A stretch of DNA of 64,000 bases from Diphasiastrum complanatum (Eukaryota > Streptophyta > Lycopodiopsida > Lycopodiales > Lycopodiaceae), in contig MU831946.1 of NCBI GenBank assembly GCA_029204225.1, positions 31,260 to 95,259 of the forward strand, in the 5' to 3' direction. The notes below the pieces were generated by a model. The model was not told the origin of the DNA and ran no database searches. It saw only the letters and a list, made by a program, of their open reading frames with translations. The number at the start of each line of letters is the position of its first letter. Position 1 is the stretch's first letter. A program made the translations under genes and the position numbers. Of the stretch, positions 38,106 through 50,225 are shown one piece after another.

Positions 38106-40700
38106 CACTATCATATTACCTGATGTAACTGCATGTTGAAGCTTGAAAGACTTGTTTTTACTAGTAACGGCAGTTTTAAGAATTTTGATCCTGATCATGG
38201 AAAGCAGAACTACTGCAAGAGTCAAAAGTCTTAAGTTGATGGTAGATTCTACTTGCTTTTGTGGTTTGTCCGTTGTCGAATAGAGAATTTTTTTGACAAT
38301 TGTTGCATTTATGTTTGAGCTCCCTCCTGAGAGGTCCTCCAGGTATTGATGAAATAGGTTACAAATGCACAGCTGCAGGCCCAGTTCTAATTATGTTCTG
38401 AGAGAATCTTGTCTTAAATTGTTTAAATAGCTACCATCATATAGTCAGCACCAAGTTCCACAGACCCAATTTTGAGACATGATGTCAAGTGAATTGCATC
38501 TTAGTATGTCGTTTTGTGCACATCTAATCTATTCTCAAGGTCCATCATTCCAAAAAATCAGCTATGAACCTGCTTATTCTTAGGTGGAGTCCACCTGTCG
38601 TTGATTATGAGTGTTACTACATTAATTGATTTATGCTATGAGTATTTTATAACGTTCTTCGATGTAGAACCTAGCAGAGCTGTTGCCTTGAATATCTCAG
38701 CTTAATTTCAAGTTCAATTGAAGTGGCTGTGAAATGTATGGTCTTCTGTTAAGCACAAAGATCTGAGCAGAGCTACTGCGCATCCTTGCAAATAAATTCC
38801 AAATCAAGTTAGGCCGGAGTGAGTGGCAGTTGCTGAGCTATGTTGCTTAGAGGGGTATACGTCTTGTGAAAAGCATGTGCGAATGTCATGCAAATCTTGC
38901 TTAGTAACCTAGGTGTATGGGCTAAGATCTATATGCAAAGTAACCCCTCCCTAACATTAGTGTCTTTAATGCAAACAGCCGGCCTAGCTGCTGGTAGCTG
39001 GATTGTCTTAAAGTGAAATCTAACCCTCTTTTACAGATCAAAATTTCAATCTTCAGTAAAGACTCGCAGGTTCCTATGCTGTGGCATCTGGATGGTTCTA
39101 AGCGAGTGCATGCTCCCATCTCTAGCACATTTTTGGTAAGCTTCATTCTGTGCTCTTACCTATAAATATTCCTAGTTTTTGGCTTTTATGGTTAATGGGT
39201 GCTGCAGTCATTGGAAATTAGTTACCTTTCGGCAATTCCAATGAGGAAAAAGAGTGACTTGAAACTATGAATGCCATCTTCTAGGATGCTGAAAGGAAGC
39301 AAAAAGGCACGGAAGGATCTTCAGCTGCAGTTTGCTGTCCAGAAAACTGAACACAGAACTAAGCATCAAAAATTGCTCTAGTACTTCTGTGGACCATGCA
39401 TATAAAACTATTTGACATACTTCAAAGTTGGAATCAGGTACATTTCAACGTCTATTCTTGTAATTGACATTCTTTATCTTCTATGCTATTCAGGCATGGA
39501 ATTGACTATGGGGTTCTGAGGAACTTAGCTCTCGACCCGAGCTGGGGAAATCTTAGTCCATGGTGAACATAAAAGTTACTGTCTTTTCTTACATCCATAA
39601 TCCTTGAAAGGAAGCAATAGCTTAGCTGCCATCGGGATGTTGTGGACTATTTTTTGCCAGAGAGCAGTTGGCAGAGTTTCTTCATAACAAAGCTTCAATC
39701 CATATTTACAGAACTTCAACACTTAAAGATTATTCAAAAAGGTAATGACATTATTCTTTGTATGAGTTGTGTGTTCTTTTCCTTTTTCGTAGCGATTGTC
39801 TGCCACAAGATTTTGGGGGCTTATGTTTCTTCTTAGAAAAATACTGGGACTAACTTAGAGGATAATTTAAGCAAGGAATTTATGATCAAATAAGCAAAAG
39901 GATTTAATTTGAATAAAAGAAAATTTTCCGAGAGGATTGAGGATATGAACAAAATTTGAAGTCAATAAGCATTGCAATTTCACTCGTACAAAACCTGATA
40001 ATCTTACAAGAGCTTACAACTTGTATCACATTGTCTATAATTGGCAGTTCTGCTATCATACTCAATTGAAATAGTCTATGGATCTTAAAGGGAGCTGTTT
40101 CCATTCAATGGCTCATGTGTCAATGCTGAGCCTCTCTTTCAAGTCCAATAATTTGACCTGGGCAAAACCTATCCATTCATTTTCGAGGTCATTTTATGCA
40201 ATAATTTCCATTACACTGTTACGGCCATAGACTTTCAAACATAAAGCACATTAAGCTGCAAAGGACAGGCGTTCCAACATAAAGGACAGGCATTCCTAAA
40301 ATTATGATTTTTTATCTAGTCCCAGTGCGTGAATAATTTTCAAAACAAAATGAAAAAGAATTTTGCTGCTGTATTTAGTAATCCCTGCCACTGGCATAAT
40401 CTGGTTCGGAACTTCTGAAAACCTGCCCAGTTAGCCGGCATTTCCATGAACGATGATGATATCCATAATGTGATGACGTGTCTCCTCCTATATGGCTTTT
40501 TGTGCTTTGTAAGCTCCCAAACATCTTTTCGTTTTTCCTTCATCTTTATGGGGCTTGATTTACCGTAACTTATTTCGGGCTTTAACGTTACACAGACTAG
40601 CCCTGGGGCAGGGGGTAAACGTTTAAATGCATTCAGCCCTCGATTGACAACAGTTTTGGAATATTTACATACAAGAGAGATGTGAGAGGTAGTCATTGAC
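38106..40700. other. FBL17 3' flank and spacer
   Basis: The 3'UTR of FBL17 should start here, with AATAAA-type signals such as CAAATAAATTCC near 38790. The rest is AT-rich without a recognised gene. A downstream alternative terminal exon cannot be excluded, but the coding model closes properly at 38105. Confidence 0.4.
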
Positions 40701-40714
40701 ATTACTACCCTCTC

Positions 40715-40990
40715 ATCTCCCTTCATTAGCCGACTCACCACCTCTTCACTTTTCTGATCTGTTGCAGTCGGCAGACTCCCACTGACATCATCATAGTTTT
40801 TGCACTTTTATTTTTAATGCCGGGATCTGGATTAATCTTAGCTTTACTGCAAGCTTTGCTCTTGTTTGAGCTTACTTTTGCTTAAACTTTCCCTTCGGGG
40901 TGTATATAACTTTTTCATCAATGTACCTACTAGTTTTTTCTATGAATAAATGCATCAGGGTATTTCTTCTCAAAGTCCTAGAGACATTTT
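40715..40990 (+). repeat. Dispersed repeat, copy A
   Basis: About 270 bp beginning CCTTCATTAGCCGACTCACC and ending near GAATAAATGCATCAGGGTAT. It recurs at 55673-56000 with moderate divergence. TATATAACTTTT, the AATAAA-like GAATAAATGC and dispersal suggest a retrotransposon LTR or 3' end, but its termini were not defined. Confidence 0.65.
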
Positions 40991-43060
40991 AGATCCATTG
41001 CCTTTAGGCAAGATTCTTAGATTTTAGTATTAGGATTGCACCTTTTATCTTACACAATTTTACAATATTGTTACATTAAAATTGACCTTGATGGATCGTG
41101 TCCGAAAACCAAAGGTATCTTTCGTTTATCTGACCGTAAAAGCAGCCATCTGCACAATTCATCCTTGTTCGTGGAGATTGTAGCTCGGTAAGCACATTCC
41201 CATACAACAAAATTTGTGCAGGCATAGAGATGACATTAGACAACCAAGTGCTACTTTGGTGAGTCAATTTTTAGGTTCGGCACCAAGATTAGCTTTATGG
41301 CAATCATTTTAAAATGCAAGAGTTAGCAAACCATATCAATAATTGCTTCCTAAGGAAGCGGACCTCGGATGCGAATGCACGTCCAGATGTGGACGTGCTA
41401 GGGGTGGACGCACTTTTTTTTTTAATAAATTTTTAGTCTATTTTATTTATAAAAAAAAGGGATGCGTCCGGCGTCCAAACGTGGACGCAGACACGAAATG
41501 GCCGCGTCTGGGGTGGACGTGCATGTATTGTAAGCGATGCAGGATGGGAACTTGGATGGATGTATTGTAAGGGATGCAAGATGAGAACTTGGATGGATGT
41601 TTATAAAGAACCATAAATTTTTTGAGTGGATTAAGACGATAAATAATCTTATAATGGTAACCAACTTGAACCTCACATTGGACACCTACAACGGTGCAAC
41701 TTAGTTTATATTCTTGTTGCCATGTTGTGCAACCATGAAGTGCAGCTTGTTATGAGAATGATTGCACAACAATGAGTAACTCATCTTGGTTAATCATCAT
41801 AGTGCAGCAGAATGTTTACAACTTGGTACATGTCTATTGCAACAATCAATTCTTAGTTGAATTGTGGCTTAAACGTCAATTTATCTTCACTCCAATGATC
41901 AACAAAGCAGCACCATTGTCTAAATGTTTTCAATACCGAATCATTCACGAATATTAAGTACATTGTTTGTCGTGACATTTTGGTAGCCCAATACTTCCAA
42001 ATAGGTGAGAATAACTATTTTGTACCTACCCAATGGTGTTGGTGGATCTTTTAAAATTGTCAAGAACTACTCATCTCACTTTCTCATCCAAATTAAGATT
42101 TGTGTGAGGCTTATTACAATGATGTCAAATTTAAGAGTCCAAAGAGTTTGGCTTGCAGATTCAAATGTAAGACATACTTGAAATGGCCAATGCACAAAAT
42201 CTAACAATGTGCTAACTGTTTGTCAACCAATTTTGCCAATTGTCTTAAAATATGTACTCTAAGCAAGTTTGAGTCAAACCACAATAGACATGATGAAGTG
42301 TCCCTTTAATCATTATTGAAACTCTATTCTATATGTATTGTTGTTGTCAACACATAGCTCTACCCCTTAAAACTTCTTATATGTCCTCCTAAATGTTGTA
42401 TTAGTGGAGAGTATCATATGGGTCTAAAGAAGTAGATAATTATGGCAATAACCTTGCTTTTGACCTTTGTTATGTAATGTGTGCCATGATATGATGTATT
42501 ATCTAAAGCAATTACTTTAGGATCTCCAAGAGTATTCATTGGAATTAACATAAAGTGCTTTTATGTAAGATTCCTTGTTGAATCACTTCGAGCGTTCTCA
42601 AAAATTCCTCTTAGTCAGTTGTAATGAGTCAGTTGCATTGTGTTAATAATTGATTTGACAAATTTGACATAGCTATAACACTCCAAAACATCTTGTAATC
42701 AACAACCAAATTATATCGAGTTCTTGTAGGTATTTTGAGCAATAGCTTGTTGCATTTTCCAACATGTAAGTTTTTTTGAATTTTAAGATCTTTGAATAGG
42801 TGTACATTAGTTTTAATTAATCTTAAAACGTACTAAATTTCATTAGATTGTATGGTTTGAAAACTAAAAAGATATTAGGTTAATATTAAATGTGGCCCAG
42901 TTAGGTTGCAAACATGTCCAGTGAGGTGTCACAGTGCACTACTAGTGGTGCATGGGCCTTGGAGGGTATAAGTATACCCATTGAGCTCTCATTGGTGCAT
43001 GCTTGATTTTGATCTTAGTAGCTACATTATGATGGTCTTATTCCTCTATCTTTTGTGAGT
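40991..43060. other. Spacer with a GTGGACG-rich inverted-repeat patch
   Basis: Mostly AT-rich, no gene recognised. Bases 41350-41530 contain repeated and inverted GTGGACG / CGTCCA words (for example ACGTCCAGATGTGGACGT). They are followed by a direct repeat of about 35 bp (GTATTGTAAG..ATGCA..GATG.GAACTTGGATGGAT) at about 41525 and 41562. This looks like a small foldback or MITE remnant. Confidence 0.45.
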
Positions 43061-43063
43061 GAT

Positions 43064-44620
43064 TGATCCATAGCTTGGGGGCTAGATCTGTTCAATCTAG
43101 GTTTGGTTGGATTGGTTTCTCCACCATTTGCTTCACTTTTGTTGCTTATTGCGGTTTGCTTATCTATTGAATCCTTGTTGAGGGACTTTATATGGATGAT
43201 TTGAACAATGATCAATTTTCTTCAGAAAAAGATTGCTTGAAGATGACTATTGAGTAGATGCATGAAAAAGAAGGTGATTTTTCTATTGAAGAGGATTTTC
43301 TCAAATTTCAAAATCAACTTGGTTTTCCAGAGCCAACTGTCTATACTTCAACCTTATTAACATCTAGAGGTGGCCACAATATTGAGGATGAGACAATCAA
43401 TAAGGAAGACAAAATTGAATGGGCAATTTTCATAGCTTGAATTGTACTAATTGATGTTCTAATCCAAATTTTATATTGGGGCTCACATTTTGTTTTATTT
43501 TAGAAAACCTTGATGAGTTTGTTATCCGTCAAGGAGGGCATAGATCTTCTACTGGCGAGAATTCCAAAGAAATCATGCATTATGCTATTATTTGAAGTTC
43601 TTCAAGTATAATGAGATAAGTGTTGCCAATTCAAAGTTTCATCAACATGGTGACACAATGATTATGGCAATCAAACCACTTTCTTATTTTCTTGGAGGAC
43701 AAAGGTGCATAGAATAATATTTGTTAATAAAACTATTGCACTTACAATTTTAGGATATGTATCGATGAATTCCATGCATAAATCATCACGTTTTGCATTG
43801 TATGCTACGTATGTTGATATGAGTAAGTGTCAAAACAATGAGCTTTTGGATCCATATGAAAGAAGAAAGTTATTGCACGACTCCAAATTGTATTTTTCAT
43901 TGGCTATAGGCTATTGGCTTGTATAAATTTACATGCTTTTTGAAAATTTTCATAATTCGTTGATTTTGTATTATGATGAATTTGCACTTTCTGTAAACCA
44001 TTGAAAAAGCTGCAAAAATATAGCTGTTTTTTGTGCTAGTTCTACCATGTTGTGTACTTTTATGAAATGCCGCTTTGGCTTGCCAATGAGATTTCTCCAT
44101 TCCTTGTGATGACCATATGTTGACCTTTCACTATTTCTTGCAAAGAATGTTGAATGCTGCCGTAATATGTGCTACATTCATAAAAGCAAAATCTAGTAAT
44201 TGAGATGCCAAGTAAAGAAAATCTAAAATTAAAATTAAGATAATCAATTGAGTGTGAATGTTCATTCATTACTACTTCTTTATTGCCTAATAAATTATTT
44301 CATTTGAAAGACACAGTTAATGGACAAAAAGTTAGTATTTTGGTGGATAGTGGTTTAACTCATAATTTCATTAATTCTTGTCTTGTGCAGAAACTCGGTT
44401 TAGAAACTGAAGCCGATGATCATAGATATCAAGTATATCTAGTTTCGAGTGCGGAGTTGGAGACTTGGGATGTCAATGTTTCGAAGCTCCCTGTTTGGAC
44501 TCGAGATTATAAATAATTAATTGTTTTCATGCTTTAGATTTAGCACGTACGGACATTATTCCAGGCTATGAGTGGTTATCTAGAAAATTTCATGATATTG
44601 ATTTTGATATGCATGTGCTC
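43064..44620 (+). pseudogene. Ty3/gypsy leader and aspartic-protease relic
   Basis: A leader-like sequence at 43064-43130 (GCTTGGGGGCTAGATCTG then AATCTAGGTTTGG) is shared with 7.8 and 50.6 kb. A gypsy aspartic protease follows at 44283-44620. Its active site reads LVDSGLTHNFI, keeping the catalytic Asp-Ser-Gly, then VQKLGLETEADD. After a stop, DIIPGYEWLSRKFHDIDFD matches the usual end of the domain. A short frame at 43258-43440 may be a gag scrap; no capsid or zinc knuckle is recognisable. The RT relic at 45.1 kb continues the same element. Confidence 0.75.
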
Positions 44621-45059
44621 CAATTTCAAGAGGGGAATAAAGTAGTTACACTGTTTGGAGATAGATATGTACATGCATATGAGATGGTTTTGGTAGCTAA
44701 TATAATGGTATTTTTTTTATTCGTAGTATGAATCTTATTCTTTATTTGCCAAATCCAGAATTTTTCTGAAATACATAAAAATTTCTCTGGACCGTCGAAC
44801 AAAACCTCAGTCAGGTTTATCTCCACTCTTGAAAGAAATTGGCTATATATAGTTGTGAATTGTCTCAAATTCTTAACTCAAATTCAGAAGAGTAAGATTA
44901 TACATGAATTTAAATATGTTTTTTCAATTGAATTACCTTATAGTGTACCACCTTCCACGTCAGTAGATCACAAGATTGAGTAATTCCAAGTAGTCACCTT
45001 ATCTCTAGATAATTGTACTGGTTTTCTCAGAAAGAAGAGATAGAGATTACGAATCAAAT

Positions 45060-46130
45060 TGAAAATTATCTTAAGATGGGTCACACATAACCCAGTAAGT
45101 CATCATGGGTTGCTCATGTTTTTTTGAAAGCAAAAAAATATTGAGGATTTCGGATGTGCGTGGATTACAAGGGGTTGAATAAGGTAAGTATTAAGAATAA
45201 ATATCCATTGCCCCAAATGGATGATCTGGTAGATCGATTAGGTGGAACTAAATACTTCACAAAAATAGATCTCAAAACCAAATATCATCAGATTCGAATA
45301 CATTCGAATAATGTGCAAAATACTGGTATTCGGACCAGGTTCAATCATTATGAATTTCTAGTGCTTTCTTTTGGGTAGTTGTATTGCTAGATGATATTCT
45401 CATGTATAGTAAAACTCTTAAGGAACATATAAATCATCTTAAGACTGTCTTGCAGATAAAACAATTTTCTATAAAAGCCAAATGTGAAGTCTTTAAGCAT
45501 CAGTTAGTACATCTTGGTCATGAGATCACCCCAAAAGGGTTAAAGATAGTTGAGGATAAAATCAAGACAATGCTTGAGTGGCCGATACAAAAAATAATTA
45601 AAGAAGTAGAATCTTTTATCGATTTCACAGTTTTCTTTCATAAGTCTATTGAGGATTATGTGAAGGTCACACCTCTTAATAAATTGACTGAAGACAAAGT
45701 TAGCAAGAAAAGAAGAGAGGTCAACCTAGTTTGCCTATTGAGTGGAATGAAGAACTAAATCAATGCTGTAAAAAGCTAAAACATATGGTTGCTTCAACTC
45801 ATGTTCTACAGATCAAGAGCAAGAAGCTTACTGGACCTCGGTTGCATTATACCACTTAGGAAAAGGAGTTATTTGTTGTGATAATGCACTTAAAACCTAC
45901 AGGCATTACCTTTATGGTAGTCAATTTATAGTGTATATAGATCATCAGCCTCTAAAATGCTTTTGCAATCAACACAATATAAGAGGTCGTAAAGCTCGAT
46001 GGGCTGAGCTTATGTAGGAATTTGATCATGAGATTCAATATGTCAAAGGTAGCTCTAGTCGGATTAGTGAAGTAAATGAACTTTGATTCACCCAGATTCT
46101 ACAGATCTATATTTTTCGTTGAGAGAGTAG
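45060..46130 (+). pseudogene. Ty3/gypsy reverse transcriptase-RNase H relic
   Basis: RT sequence at 45154-45378 has CVDYKGLNKVSIKNKYPLPQ and ends at FLVLSFG followed by a stop. The next readable block (45384 on) starts LLDDILMYSKTLKEHINHL, the active-site strand. The roughly 25 residues that normally join these blocks are missing, a compact deletion. RNase H fragments at 45840-46090 (EKELFVVIMHLK, GSQFIVYIDHQPLKCFCNQH) lack the domain's first catalytic Asp region. No integrase follows. The element belongs with the protease relic at 44.3 kb. Confidence 0.85.
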
Positions 46131-46261
46131 TGTGCAACAAATTCTCATAAATGGTCGCATTTGGAAAATGGTTCGGACTAGAAAAAATGAAAATGGAATA
46201 TAAATTAACTGACAGGGATCTCAAGTTTCTAAGAAAGATAAAAAGATTGTGAAATAGTTCG

Positions 46262-47397
46262 TCATTCGAGATGGTTTACTATTTCAGAATGGAAAAGTTT
46301 GTGAAAATTCAGACGTGTGTGTTTGAGCAGTAGAATCATAGGTATAATAAGTAATCGTTTCAGTAGAATACTGTGGAGTATTGTCTTCCACATAGTAGGT
46401 GGCCGGATCGATGGTATTCGGATCAAGATAATGGGCAACATCTTGTGGGGCAGGCTGGTTAACGACAAACTGTTGATGTGGTGATGGGTATTGATTTGGT
46501 GCAGTTGGTCATGGTTTGTAGACCCCTAGTCGTGGCACAGGCTGTTGTGGAGGATAAGGGCGGTAAGTGCGATAGATGGTAGGTCTGGTGGCTGCTGGAA
46601 AATGGTTTCGCAAGTGAGGACATTCATTAGCAGTGTGATGCTATGAGCAAATTGGACACTAGACATTTTCTCTTGCTGGAAAGGATTTCTCAGCAATCTG
46701 TTTCATGGCAGTTTGGAAATTGGCAGTGAGTTTATCCATATGAGATTGTTGAGCTTTTTGCCAGGTTTTCATTTGATGTAGAAGTTCAGAAGATTGAGCA
46801 ATATTGTCAGACTTCGGGTGATTAGGACGATCTGGATTCTTAGATTTCTTTTCACGATGGCCAAAGTCATCGTCCAAACCTTCGTCTTCCTCACGGATAG
46901 CATCGGTCATCACATCTTTAAGTTGATCATAAAGGTGTTTTTAGGCAATCCAACTAAGAACAATTTTATGGCCATACGTTCGGTGATATTTTCATCAACA
47001 CATTCTACTTTGAGACGTTTAAAACGCTCAATGTAGTTTTGAACAGACTCTTCGCGGCGCATCTTGATATGGGTAATTTGAATGAACGGGCTCTGAGTCA
47101 GTTTGGATGGTTTGAAATGCTTGATGAGAGCATCCTTGAGGGTGGTCCAAGAAGCAAGATCAGGAGCTTCGAGATTCAAGTACCACTCCTTGGCGGTTCC
47201 ATAGAGTATTATGGAAAATAGGCGAAGCTTTTCAGTTTCAGATGTATCTTTATAAAAACGGCATCCATTATCAAAGTCTTGGAGAAATTGGACTGGGTCA
47301 GATTCTCCATCTTGTACTTTGGTGCATCGATACGTGGAATTCTTCGTTCTAGTCGTGGAGGAGCCGGATTAGAAGATTTAGCACAGTCACGAGACAT
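46262..47397 (-). pseudogene. Ty3/gypsy gag relic, reverse strand
   Basis: The frame starts MSRDCAKSSNPAPPRLERRI at 47397. A frameshift near 47305 moves the reading from APKYK into a frame with DGESDPVQFLQDFDNGCRF, a second shift occurs near 47190, and the capsid continues LASWTTLKDALIKHFKP and NYIERFKRLKVECVDENI (47179-46910). A linker with a likely coiled coil follows (HQMKTWQKAQQSHMDKL). A zinc knuckle CPIC...HHTANECP lies near 46655-46615, then a Pro/Gln/Tyr-rich tail. The primer-binding site and LTR lie upstream on the same strand (48216 on). Its pol is missing: the next sequence is the tail end of the opposite-strand gypsy relic. Confidence 0.85.
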
Positions 47398-48215
47398 GAT
47401 GCAGAATACAGATGATCATGTTAGTACTATACTTAACAAAAAGGCAGTTTTCTTGTAGAATTGATAGTATAGGACAGAAGTGGTCTTTTTGGTCGTGATA
47501 GAATCTGCAGACAGGTTGAGAAATCGTGGAGAGGTAGATAAATCAAACTGTACTGCTCGCGAGTTCTGACAGGGAGTTCTGAATGTTAGAATAGGATTTT
47601 TTTCAAAAAAATTGTACTTTCAGAATTTGCAGGTAGGACAGAGAATTCGTACTCTCTGAGAACGATTTCCTAGGCTGGATGGCGAATTCTAAAAGAGAGA
47701 TTTTACTAGCAGATATGGAATATGAAAAAAAAATGTGACTTTTGGACAGAAAACAATCAAAATCTCGGAGATAGAATTCGCCGAGCTGCTAGAGGATTGA
47801 TCTTGATGAGATCTAGTCCCATTGAAGCCGGCAAATTGTAGGACAAAGATTTGGGTGAGAAATAAAGGATTTTGACAATATATCAGGCTGTTTTCTCAGG
47901 ACCGTGGTTAGAATTTGTGGAGGTGATAAAATGAAATATCAAGGTCTGTTAGGGCTGCAGGCAGGCTGGCGAATTCTGATATACCTGGTTGGTTTGGAAA
48001 AAGATCACTTGGGTCACTTCTTTTCAAGAAAATGCCCAAGTTGACTCTTTTGTTGCTCCCCCCTGGCTTGATAAGTTGCTCCGCAGCTCGTGTAGGACTT
48101 GGAGAGAAGATGCGTGCTGTTGTTGGTAGATAGAAGATAGGTAAACAAGCAAACATACAACACGGAAGCAAGAAAATAAAAAGGAGAAGAAGCTAGGTAA
48201 AAAATTACTTAAAAA
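47398..48215 (-). other. Leader of the reverse-strand gypsy element
   Basis: Untranslated sequence between the primer-binding site and the gag start. It has no credible gene. Recurrent GCGAATTCT / GAGAATTCG-type words (about 47545-47780 and 47970) give it a weakly repetitive look. Confidence 0.5.
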
Positions 48216-48230
48216 GCGACAACGACGCCA
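48216..48230 (-). other. Primer-binding site, probably tRNA-Asp type
   Basis: The reverse strand reads TGGCGTCGTTGTCGC. It differs at two positions from TGGCGCCGTTGCCGG, which many plant gypsy elements use and which pairs with tRNA-Asp. It lies one base from the CAACA terminus of the adjacent LTR and in the same orientation as the gag relic. The mismatches are C-to-T changes, as in methylation-driven decay. Confidence 0.65.
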
Positions 48231-48231
48231 A

Positions 48232-49180
48232 TGTTGGAAGTATTTCTAGTTCGTGCGGTGGCTAGATCTACTTACGGATGTAGTATAGGAATGTAGAGGA
48301 TCGTCCACTTTCTAAGTTTCTACAACAAGCTTCAACGGAAATACGGAAATAATCAACAAAGATGAGAGCACTAAGGCTTACCCAACTAGTGTCCAAAACA
48401 AAAATAAAGCTAATTAGAAACAACAATAAACCTTGCTAATGCAAACCCAACTAGCAAGATTGCTAAACTAAGACCTAAATTAACACCCAGAGGGTTTGAA
48501 AGATAAATTGCGGCTAATTAAATAAACCAATAGAAACATGCCACAATAATCCAATGAAAGGAGGCAAGAGGAGGCCCGAGCACCTTCTCTCAAGCTATGC
48601 ACCTTCCAATGGGAACACAAAGAAATAGATTGATAATCTCAAAGAGAGAGCAATTTAGCATAATCTCAGAGTGTTGTTTACAAGGCAAATACCTCTCCTT
48701 TTGTGGCAAGGAGGGTCTTCCATAAGTACCTACTAACTTATGGAACTAATCTATTTCTAGCCTTTAGGACTTCTAACTTAGGATTTAGAACTTCAAAGTT
48801 TCTTGACTTAGGAAAACTTAAGATAAAATATTTCTAATCTTAAGTTTCCTAAGTCTAAGTTCTAAATCTAAGTTTAAGCTATTTTATTATTATTTAAGCT
48901 TCTACTCATGGGCTTACAAAACACATGCCGTGGTCGAAGTTTATTGACAGATACTCATACGTGGACTTACAAAACACATGCCATGGAGTTTTATTTCTTT
49001 CTTTTTATTTTCTCTGTGTTAGCACAGTTGATAACATACGTGCACCCGAGTCAACCTACAAAATAGTTTTATTATGAACCATGGTCCATGATAAATCCAA
49101 AACAAAAATATCCATAAAAATGCTCACCTCAACGATGGATTACCTGTTGATGGAGTTCAGTGCCAGTATCAACTCCCCTT
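48232..49180 (-). repeat. Gypsy LTR next to the tRNA-Asp-type primer-binding site
   Basis: The 3' terminus (CTTCCAACA in element sense) is clear at 48232. The opposite end was not found, so 49180 is only an estimate. The interior has a long near-perfect hairpin (48775-48874). No second copy of this LTR was noticed in the window. Confidence 0.55.
48775..48874. repeat. Long hairpin in the gypsy LTR
   Basis: The inner arms 48805-48824 and 48837-48855 (GACTTAGGAAAACTTAAG against CTTAAGTTTCCTAAGTC) pair with a single bulge around a 12-base AT loop. The outer arms, about 48775-48793 and 48856-48874, continue the pairing. A structured RNA, a nested foldback or a transcription-related structure are all possible. 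Confidence 0.75.
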
Positions 49181-49439
49181 CGCGAACTTGAGAGACCTCA
49201 AGGAAGCACTCCACTCTGACATGGCTGGCCTTGATGGTTGAAAACTCTAGCACATAAAACATTCAGCCTACCTACCAAAGTGTATAGAAGGATATTTTCA
49301 CGAAGCGAGTTGGTTTTGTTGAAATTTGATAAGAAGAGACTCGAGAGAGACAAAAATAAAATTGTGATGCAAACTATATTTTTTTCAATCAAAGAATGAC
49401 AAACAATGTACCTTGATGGATTTTTCCCATCTAGGCTTG

Positions 49440-50225
49440 TGCTCTATAGTTGCCATTCCATATGATAAATTTCTTGTTCGACAAATGAGCCCACGCTTCA
49501 TTGTAGGCCAGATCTTGCTCAAATTCGTCGTTTACCTCTCGCCATACCGGACCCTACTGGTCAAGGTCATAATGTAAAGATGAGGATCAGCATTACTCTT
49601 TACCATTCCCCTTCGCTTGAAGTGTTCATCAATGTAAGAGGACCACGCCCATGGTGCTTGCTTCAATCCATAAATAGCTTTGTTGAGCTTGCAAACAAGC
49701 GGGTGCGAAGGTTTTCTCAAAATACCTTTCTGTTGCTCAAATCCTCTCGCGACCAACCATGCTTTGTACTTGTTGAGTTGCCCATCCACTCCATATTTGA
49801 TCTTATAAATCCATTTGCCAGTGATAGGCATCTTACCATCAGGCAACTCAAGTTCCACGTCCTATTTTTCGATATGGGCTCCATTTTTGTTTCCATAGCT
49901 GCATGCCATTCCTTGTGCTCCTTTGCTTCATCAAAAGTTTTTGGTTCTTGAGCCTTGATCATGGAACCCATTAGGGCTAGATTTATTTCTAAACTTGCAA
50001 GAGGTTTCCAATTTCTGCTTGACCTTCTAAGCTCTCCCTCCTCACTAGATTCAGGAGTATCTCCCTTCTTAGAATCACCTATGACTGATAAGTACCATTT
50101 AGGTACTCTCTTAGGGATTTCAGCATCAAACTTGCCTTTGTCATTGGATCTTCCGCATCAAAAAATTCAGTGATCACCTCAGATTGTTCACCTTGACCCA
50201 TCTCGTCAAATGAGGGAAACTAGTA
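49440..50225 (-). pseudogene. Ty1/copia reverse-transcriptase fragment
   Basis: From 50225 downward the reverse strand has a linker, then EPKTFDEAKEHKEWHAAMETKM (49940-49880), the normal N-terminus of copia RT. After a frameshift come GKWIYKIKYGVDGQLNKYKA and WLVARGFEQQKGI (49858-49735). The frame then jumps to HPLVCKLNKAIYGLKQAPWAW near 49690, having lost the block with the first catalytic Asp (DVKTAFLNG in intact elements). It ends near 49540 before the YVDD active site. A 3.3-kb separation and opposite strand distinguish it from the copia fragment at 53 kb. Confidence 0.85.
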
